NCBI RefSeq assembly: GCF_000745965.1
Contig: NZ_KN050789.1
Coordinates: 1-64,000 of the forward strand
DNA length: 64,000 bases
Direction of reading: 5' to 3'
Source: Edaphobacter aggregans DSM 19364
Lineage (GTDB): Bacteria > Acidobacteriota > Terriglobia > Terriglobales > Acidobacteriaceae
The notes under the pieces were generated by a model. It was not told the DNA's origin. It made no database searches and was given only the letters and a program-made list of their open reading frames with translations. Positions 1 to 8,928 of the stretch are shown in pieces. Position numbers and translations under genes: made by a program. Every line of letters starts with the position of its first letter. The stretch's first letter is position 1.

Positions 1-518
1 AGCGCTCAACTTTACTTCCGGCCAGACCTGAGCATCCCTACCCCACAGAGGTGCAGCGTTGACAGCTCATAAAACAGCTATCGCTTACGACGTCTCTACC
101 CCCGTCGCCCGATGGCATGCTCGCACATGCAAGGCTCTCGTGTGCCCACAAGCTGTCCAAGCACCATGTATACGGCACTCGCTCACACCTTGCAGAGCGC
201 AGTTCTGCCCACTTACGGGGCTCCCCCAACTCCGTTGGTTCAATTTTTGCCCCTGCCATGGCCGCGATCAGCCAGCCCGCACCATTGAAAATCCATAGGT
301 AGATCACCGCGTCCGCCGCAAACGCCAGCGGCTCAGTTCAAACGATCCTATCGAAACTGCCCCCGCCGAAAGAATCACGCTCAACCCTGCCTCGTCTACC
401 GGGAGCAGCCCCGATAGGAACCTAACGTTTGTGGGTACTAAATCAAATGGCTGTTTATGGTCGTCCTCGCCTCCTATGGAATCCTGTAGCCTGAGTATTA
501 AACGGAATGAGCTGAACG
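1..518. other. Intergenic / no recognisable gene
   Basis: No open frame here has a recognisable protein family or a convincing ribosome binding site. The frames that exist are short and overlap each other on both strands. The right part presumably holds the promoter of the MarR-AraC regulator that starts at 519, but no clear -35/-10 pair stands out. Confidence 0.5.
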
Positions 519-1364
519 ATGGCGTCCTCAATACGGCCTACAAAGAACGGGAATGCAAAGCGATTACCGACAGGAGACGTTTCCAGCGAAAAGCTCTGGA
601 TTGTGCTTCGACGCGCCTATCATGCCATCGCCGACCTCCTTGAGAGCGGAGTAGCTGCAAGAGGAATTGCAGTGAGCGACTTTATCGTTCTTGAGGTACT
701 CCTGCATAACGGTGAGTTGACTGCATCAGAAATCGCCCAAAAGACTCGTTTGGCTGCCGCCTCAGTCGCGATGACAATTGCGCGTCTGAAGAAGCAAGAT
801 CTGATCAATGTTCGATCTCATCGGGGAAGTCAGCAGGAAAAGCATGGTTTCGATTTGACCGAGCAAGGGCGCAGGTCGATCGATTGGTTGTACGAAGAAC
901 ATGCAAAGGATATCGGAGCCATTTTCAATATCCTCTCCGACCAGCAGCAACTTGACCTATATCTGTCGTTACGGGAAGTGGGCCATAACTCGGCAGATGG
1001 TCGTGCCGTGCCTACGGTGAACCAGAGCGGTGGGCTGACACCCTGGCAATTGCGGCGCGCGGTGGAGTATATGCGACAACACATGACCCACCCGGTAACG
1101 ACCAAAGAGATCGCCGCTTCAATCGAATTGTCAGATTCTCATTTCAGGAAGGCATTCAAGATTGCCACAGGTGTTTCTCCACATAGATGGTTGCTCGGCA
1201 TACGTATCAGTGAGGCACAGAAGCTCCTCAAAGAGGGCGTCGTTTCGCAGTCGGAGATTGCACTGGCGACTGGGTTCGGCGATCAGAGCCACTTTTCGCG
1301 AACGTTTCAAAGGGTCATTGGTGTTTCCCCACGCGTATGGCAGAGGGACCACGATCTGCAATAA
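519..1364 (+). CDS. MarR-AraC fusion transcriptional regulator
   Basis: 281 aa with two DNA-binding modules. Residues about 20-150 read as a MarR winged helix (helix-turn-helix around TASEIAQKTRLAAASVAMTI). Residues about 172-278 are a complete AraC/XylS double helix-turn-helix: the first helix pair lies near VTTKEIAASIELSDSHFRKA, and the family signature follows as IALATGFGDQSHFSRTFQR, then GVSPRVW. AraC regulators usually carry a ligand-binding domain in front of this module, so a MarR domain there is unusual. The ATG at 519 has a poor ribosome binding site, and a later start inside the first 25 codons is possible. The gene lies upstream of an NTF2-like protein and a nitric oxide reductase on the same strand, so control of that set is plausible but inferred. 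The ligand is unknown. Confidence 0.8.
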   Translation: MASSIRPTKNGNAKRLPTGDVSSEKLWIVLRRAYHAIADLLESGVAARGIAVSDFIVLEVLLHNGELTASEIAQKTRLAAASVAMTIARLKKQDLINVRSHRGSQQEKHGFDLTEQGRRSIDWLYEEHAKDIGAIFNILSDQQQLDLYLSLREVGHNSADGRAVPTVNQSGGLTPWQLRRAVEYMRQHMTHPVTTKEIAASIELSDSHFRKAFKIATGVSPHRWLLGIRISEAQKLLKEGVVSQSEIALATGFGDQSHFSRTFQRVIGVSPRVWQRDHDLQ

Positions 1365-1560
1365 ATAGGAATGCAGCCTGAGTGCAGGCTCTATCGTGAT
1401 TAACTTCGACCGGCCTTTACCAAGGCCGGAGCATGCTCCTTCCGGGAGAAGCGGATTCGACAAAGGAAAACGTTTTTGGGCAAGACGCTCCGTCGAGGCC
1501 CGGTTGATTCTTGAGAAGCGGAACGCTCTTTCGAGATAAACCGCAAATTGAGGAGCAGCC

Positions 1561-1953
1561 ATGAGCCCCGAAAAGTCGCAAGCGCCCATTGACTACGACC
1601 GCCTGATGCAGGCACATCTCGCTCGGGTGTTCAACGAGCGCGACGCCTCTCGCCGAGTCAAAGCTATCGCAGAGATTTATGCCGACGACGCCACACTGTA
1701 TGAACCGCCGGATGCCACAGCAAAGGGGCACGCCGGCATAGAGGAGGCTGTGGCAGGACTCCTGTCGAGCCTGCCGCCAAACTTCGTCTTCACCTCGATA
1801 GGTCCTGCCGTCGGTCACCACGGTGTTGGAAGGCTGCGCTGGCAATCCGGACCACCGAACGGCCCCGTAGCCGTGACCGGCATGGATGTGGCCCATTTCG
1901 TGAACGGCCGTATCCACTCCCTCTACGTCTTTCTCGATCCACCTGCCGCGTAA
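1561..1953 (+). CDS. NTF2/SnoaL-like protein
   Basis: 130 aa, the usual length of single-domain NTF2-like proteins. The N-terminal helical part is followed by the typical segment IAEIYADDATLYEPPD and GHAGIEEAV, then a sheet-rich C-terminal half with MDVAHFVNGRIHSLYVF. A GAGGAG ribosome binding site precedes the ATG at 1561. Members are small ligand-binding or enzyme folds, and the substrate cannot be read from the sequence. Only 15 nt separate it from the nitric oxide reductase gene, so the two are probably co-transcribed. Confidence 0.75.
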   Translation: MSPEKSQAPIDYDRLMQAHLARVFNERDASRRVKAIAEIYADDATLYEPPDATAKGHAGIEEAVAGLLSSLPPNFVFTSIGPAVGHHGVGRLRWQSGPPNGPVAVTGMDVAHFVNGRIHSLYVFLDPPAA

Positions 1954-1968
1954 GCGTCCGCTCTGTAT

Positions 1969-4269
1969 ATGAGACACAGGTCTATGCACTCGACTGAGAA
2001 ACGTTCGCTGATGATCTCTCGCGGTTGGATTCAAGCGGCAGGCATCGTTCTGATTATTGGATTCTTCATCATGGGTGTGCTCACCTATTACACCTATAAC
2101 GATGAGCCGCCCATTCCAGAAGCCGTCAACGATGCGAACGGCGCAGTCCTCTTTACTCGCCCTGACATCATGGAAGGGCAGCGAATTTTTCTAAGCAACG
2201 GTCTAATGCAATACGGCTCGATCTTTGGACATGGTGCTTATCTTGGGCCAGATTTCACGACGGAATATCTGCATCGTGCGGCACTCTCAAGCATTGAGTT
2301 TTACGGTGGCCAAAGCTCCGACACAGCACGCAGCCGCACCATACAAGACTTCAAGACCAATCAATATGACCAAACCACGGGAAAGCTCGGATACACAGCT
2401 GCCCAAACGCATGCGTTCAACGAGTGCAGAGCTTTCTATGCATCGTTCTTCGGGGAACCGACCACTAAGTTCGGGTTGAGACCACACGCCATTAGTGATC
2501 CAGAAGACATTCGCAAATTGACTGCCTTCTTCAGCTGGACTGCTTGGGCAGCATCTACGGCCCGTCCCGGTCATTCTTATTCCTACACTAATAACTGGCC
2601 GCCCGAGCCGTTAGTCGACAATCATGCAACAGCCGACTCTATCGTATGGAGCGTGCTCTCTCTGGCTGCATTATTAGGTGGTACTGGGCTGCTTCTGGGA
2701 GTCTTCGGCAAGTGGAACCTGCTGGGATGGCATGGGCGTGAGCAACAGAGCATGTCCTTCCGCGCTCCAGATGATGTACTGCTCACACCGGCGCAAAATG
2801 CATGCGCATGGTTCTTCTTCATTATGGCAGCGCTGTTCTGCGTTCAGACGCTGTTGGGCGGAGCAACCGAACACTATCGCGCAGACCTGCAGACTTTCTT
2901 CGGCATCAATCTCGGTAAGATTCTTCCCTTCAATGTTGTCCGCACATGGCACCTGCAGCTATCCATCTTCTGGGTTGCCACCTCCTATCTCGCATCTGCT
3001 ATCTTCCTTGCGCCGATGATCGCAGGCAGGGAGCCGCGCGGACAAAATCTGCTCGCATATGGCCTGCTGGGCGCGGTTACCATCGTCGTGGTGGGCAGTC
3101 TGTTAGGCGAATTCGCCGGAATTCAAGGCCTGACACGCAATTCATGGTTAGGCGACCAGGGATTTGAATGGCTTGATCTCGGGCGCCTCTGGCAAATCTT
3201 GTTAACTGTGGGCCTGCTCTTCTGGGTCGTGATCCTCTATCGCGGGCTTCGCGGCCGTCTGTCTGGCGAACACACAGGAAACATGCCGTGGCTCTTTTTT
3301 TTCTCAGCGCTTTCGATCCCTGCATTTTACGGAGTCGGGCTGCTCGCAAATCCCGGAGAGCACTTCACGACGACAGACTTTTGGCGCTTCTGGGTTGTGC
3401 ACCTCTGGGTGGAAGATTTTCTCGAACTGTTCACGACGATTCTGGTTGCGTACATCTTTGTCTTGTTGGGAGTGGTTCACGAACGCACCGCGTTGCGAAT
3501 GATCTATCTCGACCTCATTCTCTATTCAGCTGGCGGTATTGTCGGCACCATGCACCACGTGTACTTCTCCGGGGAACCGGCACTCCATATGGCGCTCGGC
3601 GCGTTCTTCTCGGCAGCTGAGGTCATCCCTCTCACCTTGCTCACGGTTGAGGCATGGAGCTTCCTGCAACTGGGGACGGCGCAGGAGGCGCGATCGACGA
3701 CGCCATTCCCACACTACTGGGCTGTGATGTTCCTTGCTGCGGTGGGCTTCTGGAACTTCCTCGGCGCCGGGGTATTTGGTTTCCTCATCAATCTGCCGAT
3801 CGTTTCCTATTACGAAATTGGCACCGCTCTGACTGCGAATCACGCACATGCCTCGTTTATGGGCGTGTATGGAATGTTGTCGGTCGGCCTCGCGCTCTTC
3901 TGTCTGCGGTACATCATTCCCCAAAAGTATTGGTCTGATAAGGCCGCCCAGATCAGCTTCTGGTCTCTTAATCTTGGCTTGGCATGGATGGTTTTCGCAA
4001 CGCTCTTTCCGCTGGGGATTCTGCAGCTCTATCACTCGATTAGTGTGAGCTACTACGATGCCCGGACGTTGAATTACATCGGCAGTCGGGCCAACACTGT
4101 TCTGGAGTGGCTGCGTATGCCCGGCGACCTTGTTTTCATCGTGGGAGGAACGCTGCCAATTCTTTATTTAACTTTCCTTGGCATACGCCACATGCGGAAG
4201 AGTCAGACGATGGAAGAACCAAAAGAGATGCTGTTTACCGATATTGTGGCTCCAGTGCAGGAGCGCTGA
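1969..4269 (+). CDS. norZ: Quinol-dependent nitric oxide reductase (qNor)
   Basis: 766 aa single-subunit reductase of the haem-copper superfamily that reduces NO to N2O with electrons from quinol in the inner membrane. An N-terminal membrane anchor is followed by a periplasmic cytochrome-c-like domain without a CXXCH haem motif, as expected for qNor, and then about twelve membrane helices. The metal ligands are visible: His478 in VVHLWVEDFLE with the two conserved glutamates at +4 and +8, His529-His530 in TMHHVYF (FeB), and His625/His627 in NHAHASF (haems). ATGs at 1984 and 2011 are alternative starts; the mature protein most likely begins near SRGWIQ. It has no norC partner, consistent with qNor. 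Its likely role is NO detoxification rather than full denitrification, since no other denitrification gene is seen. Confidence 0.95.
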   Translation: MRHRSMHSTEKRSLMISRGWIQAAGIVLIIGFFIMGVLTYYTYNDEPPIPEAVNDANGAVLFTRPDIMEGQRIFLSNGLMQYGSIFGHGAYLGPDFTTEYLHRAALSSIEFYGGQSSDTARSRTIQDFKTNQYDQTTGKLGYTAAQTHAFNECRAFYASFFGEPTTKFGLRPHAISDPEDIRKLTAFFSWTAWAASTARPGHSYSYTNNWPPEPLVDNHATADSIVWSVLSLAALLGGTGLLLGVFGKWNLLGWHGREQQSMSFRAPDDVLLTPAQNACAWFFFIMAALFCVQTLLGGATEHYRADLQTFFGINLGKILPFNVVRTWHLQLSIFWVATSYLASAIFLAPMIAGREPRGQNLLAYGLLGAVTIVVVGSLLGEFAGIQGLTRNSWLGDQGFEWLDLGRLWQILLTVGLLFWVVILYRGLRGRLSGEHTGNMPWLFFFSALSIPAFYGVGLLANPGEHFTTTDFWRFWVVHLWVEDFLELFTTILVAYIFVLLGVVHERTALRMIYLDLILYSAGGIVGTMHHVYFSGEPALHMALGAFFSAAEVIPLTLLTVEAWSFLQLGTAQEARSTTPFPHYWAVMFLAAVGFWNFLGAGVFGFLINLPIVSYYEIGTALTANHAHASFMGVYGMLSVGLALFCLRYIIPQKYWSDKAAQISFWSLNLGLAWMVFATLFPLGILQLYHSISVSYYDARTLNYIGSRANTVLEWLRMPGDLVFIVGGTLPILYLTFLGIRHMRKSQTMEEPKEMLFTDIVAPVQER

Positions 4270-4272
4270 ATT

Positions 4273-4809
4273 ATGGCTGGCGTATCTCTCGAATCCGTCT
4301 TGATGCTGGGATACGCCGTTTCCCTTGCATTCATTGCGCTGTTACTCGAATGGGCTGCGCAACATGCTCACCGGCGATCTCTTGGAGTAAGTACCGCCGG
4401 TTTCACCTATCACCCCGAACGTGATGTCTGGAGGTGCCCGCAAGATCAGCATCTGTTCCCAATTCTCTCGGATTCGGCAAAGGGAGTTGTGATCTACCGT
4501 GCTCCCGCGTCAGCTTGCAACTCCTGCAGAAGCAAGGCCGCGTGCACCGATTCCGATCATGGACGTCAGATTGAGAGAAAGGACCTGAAGGGACTGGAGT
4601 TTGGAATGCAACGGTTCCATCGGGCCGTATCGCTCACATTGCTGGTACTCGCCAGCCTGATCCTCGCAGTAGAACTCCTTCGTTCTAGCGGTTTCTATTC
4701 GCGAATAGCTCTTACATCGGTCTTAGTGTTGTTTTGCTTGGTCGTTCAGCGCCTCTATAGAAATCTTACTCAGGGTACTTCTGACAGAAGCCAGCTATTC
4801 CAGCTGTGA
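4273..4809 (+). CDS. Membrane protein with transposase-like zinc ribbon
   Basis: 178 aa, starting 3 nt after the norZ stop, so very likely translated with it. Predicted layout: one N-terminal membrane helix (about residues 6-26), a cytosolic cysteine-rich domain (about 40-100), then two membrane helices (about 117-155). The cysteine domain, with CPQDQH, YRAPASACNSC and RSKAACTDS followed by GRQIER, closely resembles the zinc-ribbon tail of IS1182-type DDE transposases, but no catalytic DDE domain is present. It therefore looks like a domesticated zinc ribbon between membrane helices. Function unknown; the tight coupling suggests a role in NO reductase assembly, regulation or NO sensing, which is inference. 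Confidence 0.65.
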   Translation: MAGVSLESVLMLGYAVSLAFIALLLEWAAQHAHRRSLGVSTAGFTYHPERDVWRCPQDQHLFPILSDSAKGVVIYRAPASACNSCRSKAACTDSDHGRQIERKDLKGLEFGMQRFHRAVSLTLLVLASLILAVELLRSSGFYSRIALTSVLVLFCLVVQRLYRNLTQGTSDRSQLFQL

Positions 4810-4844
4810 ACCCTGCAGAGAAGGTGATGATTCAGTCCAAATGT

Positions 4845-5063
4845 TCAGTTCTCACAAGTCTCCGCCACGTCTGGGTGCGAAGCCAGAACTTCCTCCATGC
4901 CTCCTGTTGATAAACGGTGTCCCGCTGCGTTGATTATGTCGTCCGTTCTCGCGATGACATACACATAGCCGTCCTCGTCCATTAAACCCGGCGTCTGCTG
5001 TGGCGTAGTAGCCGGGGAATTGCGAAAAGTAGGAAGCAACGAATCGACGAGGTGGAGCAGCAA
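4845..5063 (-). pseudogene. Remnant of propionyl-CoA synthetase-like ligase
   Basis: The 72-residue frame contains DEDGYVYVIARTDDIINAAG directly followed by HRLSTGGMEEVLASHPDVAE. This is the highly conserved hinge and C-terminal segment of PrpE/acetoacetyl-CoA-type AMP-forming ligases, which are normally more than 600 aa long. Everything before and after is missing, and the frame ends abruptly in a stop, so this is a gene scar. It sits between two island genes on the opposite strand. Confidence 0.8.
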
Positions 5064-5110
5064 AGGTTCATCAACAAGCGATTCATTGTCGGTTATTGAT
5101 GGAGGAGTCC

Positions 5111-5227
5111 ATGATTTCAGTCGTACCGGCTGCGGCGGAACACATCCTCCGTGATCTCAAGCAGCCTCTGGACGCAGCGGGTGATCCGGGAACCGTATCC
5201 GGCTCAAGGGCCGTATTCGGCACATGA
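5111..5227 (+). CDS. Possible 38-aa leader or remnant ORF
   Basis: A strong ribosome binding site (GGAGGAG) lies just before the ATG at 5111. The frame runs 38 codons and its stop overlaps the alternative ATG of the porin gene at 5224 in an ATGA arrangement. The peptide has no recognisable family. It may be a translated leader, a remnant of a larger gene, or chance. Confidence 0.25.
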   Translation: MISVVPAAAEHILRDLKQPLDAAGDPGTVSGSRAVFGT

Positions 5228-5241
5228 AGGACGAGTTCCAA

Positions 5242-6656
5242 ATGCTTCGCGTTGCCTGTACAGCGTTGCTCGTTCTCCTGCCGCTTTCGAGCGCCATTTT
5301 TGCTCAGTCAGTATGCCCGGACAGTTCGCAACCCTTCGGACTGCTCCGGCAAGGCGAAGACTACCGGTACCTCAGCAACCCAACATGCAGGCGAGACTTT
5401 TGGGACCATCTCAAGTACGTACCGCTCGGATCAAACGAGGGCCGGTTTATCACGATTGGCGGGGAGGTTCGTGAGTGGTACGAGGGCTTCCACAATGCGA
5501 GCTGGGGTCTCGGAACGCAAGACGATAACGGCTATCTCTTACAACGGCTCACTACGTATGCCGATATTCATGCAGCACCTCGAATTCGGTTTTTCGTGCA
5601 ACTCACAAGCGACATCGAAGCCGGACGCAGTGGCGGCCCGAGGCCGGTGATCGACGACTCCAAGCTGTTTTTCGAACAGGGATTCGTCGACATAGCCCTC
5701 TCGAAGGCAAGCAAGCAGTCGCTGGTTTGCGCCTTGGACGACAGGAGTTCGAGTTTGGCTCAGGACGCTTGGTCGACGTCAGGGAGGGGCCTAATGTTCA
5801 TCAAGCCTTCGATGGTGCCTCCCTGGAATGGAAGACACCCTCTTGGATTATCGATGGACTTGCTACAAAGCCCGTGCTGAACGGCACCGATATTCTCGAT
5901 GCGCCCCCGAATCATGGCTCCACGTTTTGGGGCGTCTATGCGGTCCATCCGTTAACTGAAATCAAGGGCGGAAATATCGATCTTTATTATCTTGGACTCG
6001 CTCGGAAGAATGCTTCATTCGAAAAGGGGTCCCAGAACGAGCTACGCCACACGGCGGGAGGAAGGTTTTGGGGCGGGCGAAACGGTTGGAACTATAACAG
6101 CGAAGCAATGTTTCAATGGGGTACGTTTGGGGCGAATGACATTCGCGCTTGGGCCACCGCCCATGACACCGCATACACCTTTCGATCCATCCGTCTTCAA
6201 CCCCAGATTGGTGTCGATGCAGGCGTCGCCAGCGGCGACCACGGCGATTCAAAGTCGGCATTGGGAACATTCAATCCACTGTTCCCGACAGGCATCTATT
6301 TCGGCCAGGGAACGCTCTCTCTGAACGGCGCTACGAATCTCATTGAAGTTGGTCCTCACATCAGCTTGCGACTCACGAAATCGCTTACCGTGATTGCGGA
6401 CGACCACACTTTCTGGCGGACCAGCCTTCAAGACGGCCTGTACGGGCTTGGCATCAATCTACTCGTTGCGGGACGAGGAAATTCTGCGCGTTACATCGGC
6501 AACCAGCCAACGGTCGGTGTGTACTGGAATGCTAACCGTCATCTTGCCGTGTCCACCGCCTACGGGCATTTCTTCGTCGGCTCATTTCTGACTCAGGCAT
6601 CGCCTGCAGGCAAAGACGTGGACTATGCCGGGGTGTGGACGACGTATAAGTTTTAA
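5242..6656 (+). pseudogene. Alginate-export-family outer membrane porin, frameshifted
   Basis: Two adjacent frames read as one AlgE-like beta-barrel porin of about 470 aa. The first part begins with a signal peptide (MLRVACTALLVLLPLSSAIF) and continues with GEVREWYEGFHN and an extended barrel to about 5722. The second resumes in another frame as LRLGRQEFEFGSGRLVDVRE, a segment typical of the family, and runs to an aromatic C-terminus (TYKF). A single missing base near the TTT at 5726-5728 explains the shift. ATG 5242 is preferred over ATG 5224 because AAGGA precedes it at good spacing. The family transports anionic oligosaccharides or other solutes through the outer membrane. Whether the shift is real or a sequencing error cannot be told here. 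Confidence 0.75.
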
Positions 6657-6715
6657 CCACGTCACTGCTCAAGCGGCGAAGCCTTCACCGCAAACAACTC
6701 AACAAGAGGACCTCT

Positions 6716-7753
6716 ATGGAAATTGGCATCGACAGTTTTGCAGCAATTCTCCCCGATCCGAAGACGGGCAAACCGCCTTCGGGGACTGATCGTATGGCCG
6801 ATCTTCTCGAAGAGATCGAAGTCGCCGATCGAGTTGGGCTCGACGTCTTCGGTATGGGCGAACACCATCGCGCCGAATTTCTGGATTCCGCGCCAGCAAT
6901 CATCCTGGCGGCTGCGGCTGCCCGCACCAAAACGATCCGTCTTACGAGCGCGGTCACAGTGTTGAGCGCTGCTGACCCAGTGCGTGTATTTCAGGAGTTC
7001 GCGACCCTCGATCTGATTTCGAAGGGCCGCGCCGAGATCGTCGTTGGTCGGGGTTCTTTCGGCGAGGCCTATCCATTGTTCGGCTTCGACGCGCGCGATT
7101 ATGATGCGCTCTTTGCGGAGAAACTCGATCTCTTTCTCAAGCTCCGAGAGACGGCTCATCCTGCCTGGCAGGGGCGCTATCGTCCGGCGCTCACGGGGCA
7201 GGGTGTTTTCCCGAGGCCCCATCAGCAGCGTCTCCCGGTTTGGCTTGGCGTCGGAGGCACACCGCAATCTTTCGCCCGCGCCGGCGCGCTCGGCCTGCCT
7301 CTGATGGTCGCAATCATCGGCGGCAGTTTCGAGCGTTTCCGTCCGCTCGTCGATCTCTACCGCGAGAGCGGTCTGAGAGCTGGATACACTGCTGACAAAC
7401 TCACAGTCGGCGTCCATGCGATGGGTTTCGTTGGAGAGACAACTACAAAAGCCAAAGATGCCTTCTTCCCGGGTTGGGCATATATGGTCTCGACGATCGG
7501 TCGCGAGCGTGGCTGGTCAACTCCTACGCGTCGGCAGTTCGATGCGATGTGTGGCCCTGAAGGTGCCTTTTTGATCGGTGATTCAGCTACCGTTGCCAGC
7601 AAGATGCTCGATGCGAGCCTTGCACTCGGTGGCGTAAGCCGTATCACTTTCCAAATGAGTTCGGCCTCGCTCGAAACTACCGCAATGAAGCGCTCCATAG
7701 AATTGCTCGGAACTGAAGTAGCGCCAATTGTCCGAGTTCGTTCGAGCGGTTAA
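6716..7753 (+). CDS. LLM-class flavin-dependent oxidoreductase
   Basis: 345 aa, the normal length for luciferase-like monooxygenases. Visible family features are the N-terminal strand MEIGIDSFA, the segment VFGMGEHHRAEFLDSAPAI typical of the FMN-binding TIM barrel, TKTIRLTSAVTVLSAADPVR, and GRAEIVVGRGSFGEAYPLFG. A ribosome binding site (AGAGGA) precedes the ATG. Such enzymes use reduced FMN or F420 to oxidise diverse substrates; the substrate here is unknown. It follows the broken porin on the same strand after about 60 nt. Confidence 0.88.
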   Translation: MEIGIDSFAAILPDPKTGKPPSGTDRMADLLEEIEVADRVGLDVFGMGEHHRAEFLDSAPAIILAAAAARTKTIRLTSAVTVLSAADPVRVFQEFATLDLISKGRAEIVVGRGSFGEAYPLFGFDARDYDALFAEKLDLFLKLRETAHPAWQGRYRPALTGQGVFPRPHQQRLPVWLGVGGTPQSFARAGALGLPLMVAIIGGSFERFRPLVDLYRESGLRAGYTADKLTVGVHAMGFVGETTTKAKDAFFPGWAYMVSTIGRERGWSTPTRRQFDAMCGPEGAFLIGDSATVASKMLDASLALGGVSRITFQMSSASLETTAMKRSIELLGTEVAPIVRVRSSG

Positions 7754-8022
7754 GGCGGCTTGCGCGGCTGCTACGGTTCACTACCACTCGCAGCGTGTGG
7801 CTTCTTGAAGTTTGAGTTCGCGCCTGTCGGTCCGCTTGCCCACTCAGCCTCTTGCTCCAGGGCAAGTAAGCGCATGCGCTGCGCCGGCGATGAGATCGAA
7901 GGAATCTGGCGTTCTGCCGGCGCAGTTGGCTTTACCCAAGGGACCTTCCCTCGCGGAAGATGCTTTACTGGCTGAAGCCATGAAGTCCCTGGTTGACGGA
8001 TGTCCCTTCGGCGAGGTTGTTC

Positions 8023-8694
8023 TCACGATCCGACTTCATTGGTGAGCTGCCGGAACGTCTCTACGATTGTTTCCAATAGCTCATCTTTGTTCCGCTTCGT
8101 TATGAGTTCATGGCCTGCACCGGTGACCGGCAAGAGTTCCGTTCGTGCGGGGATGAGCTTCAACGCCGCTGTCATCTCATCAGTGGAGCCAAAGCCATCC
8201 CGTAGGCCATGAACGAACAACGCTGGGGTTCGGAGGCCTGGGAAATGCTCTGTCCGCAACTCGCTCGGTCGTTGCGGCGGATGGAGCGGGTAAGAGAGCA
8301 ACAGGAGCTGATCGACGAGACCAGGTTCAGCCGCAGCCAGCATGGAGGCTTGTCTTCCTCCGTAGGAGTGGCCACCCAGGAATACGCGTCCTGAGATATG
8401 TCTTCGCATGGACATTACTGCTGCGCGGAGCCCCTGTTGGTCGCGTTCGGCGCTACCTCGTGGCGGCGGTCCGTGGGGACGCGACTGGCGGAAGGGAAGA
8501 TCGTAACGGACGACGGTCAATCCCGAGGCACAGAATGCGTCTGCAAGCGTTACGAGCAGCGGAGAATTGCAATTTGCTCCGGCGCCATGCGTCAGTACGA
8601 GACAATCTCCTGGCGAGCCAGCAGGGCGATGCAGGAATCCTCGAACGGGTACTTCATGCGCCTGAGTATCCAGGAACTCTTGATAGTTGTTCAT
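8023..8694 (-). CDS. Alpha/beta hydrolase (KANL3/Tex30-like)
   Basis: 223 aa. The core alpha/beta hydrolase features are an N-terminal strand with LVLTHGAGANCNSPLL (oxyanion region), the nucleophile elbow GHSYGGRQAS with Ser, ALFVHGLRDGFGS supplying the acid, and GAGHELITKR supplying the catalytic His. This arrangement matches the Tex30/KANL3 or dienelactone-hydrolase-like group. The substrate is not evident. It stands alone, opposite in strand to its neighbours. Confidence 0.85.
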   Translation of the reverse strand: MNNYQEFLDTQAHEVPVRGFLHRPAGSPGDCLVLTHGAGANCNSPLLVTLADAFCASGLTVVRYDLPFRQSRPHGPPPRGSAERDQQGLRAAVMSMRRHISGRVFLGGHSYGGRQASMLAAAEPGLVDQLLLLSYPLHPPQRPSELRTEHFPGLRTPALFVHGLRDGFGSTDEMTAALKLIPARTELLPVTGAGHELITKRNKDELLETIVETFRQLTNEVGS

Positions 8695-8928
8695 CGTGCT
8701 TGAGGCCTATCTCTTGTAGCGAAGCTGTGCCAGTCGGGGTCCATTCTAATAGGCGTTTCGCTCTCTAAAGAGCGTGAATTGATTTGTGCTCACACACAAT
8801 ATTTGCTTTGCCTCGTTCAGGCAGGGCTAAGATTGAGGCTGTCTACTGATTTTCTGTTTGCCGATAGGACTCCCTATGAGTTGACACTGCGAATGGAACG
8901 AGCATCATGCGCCCAGACTCCGCCATCG

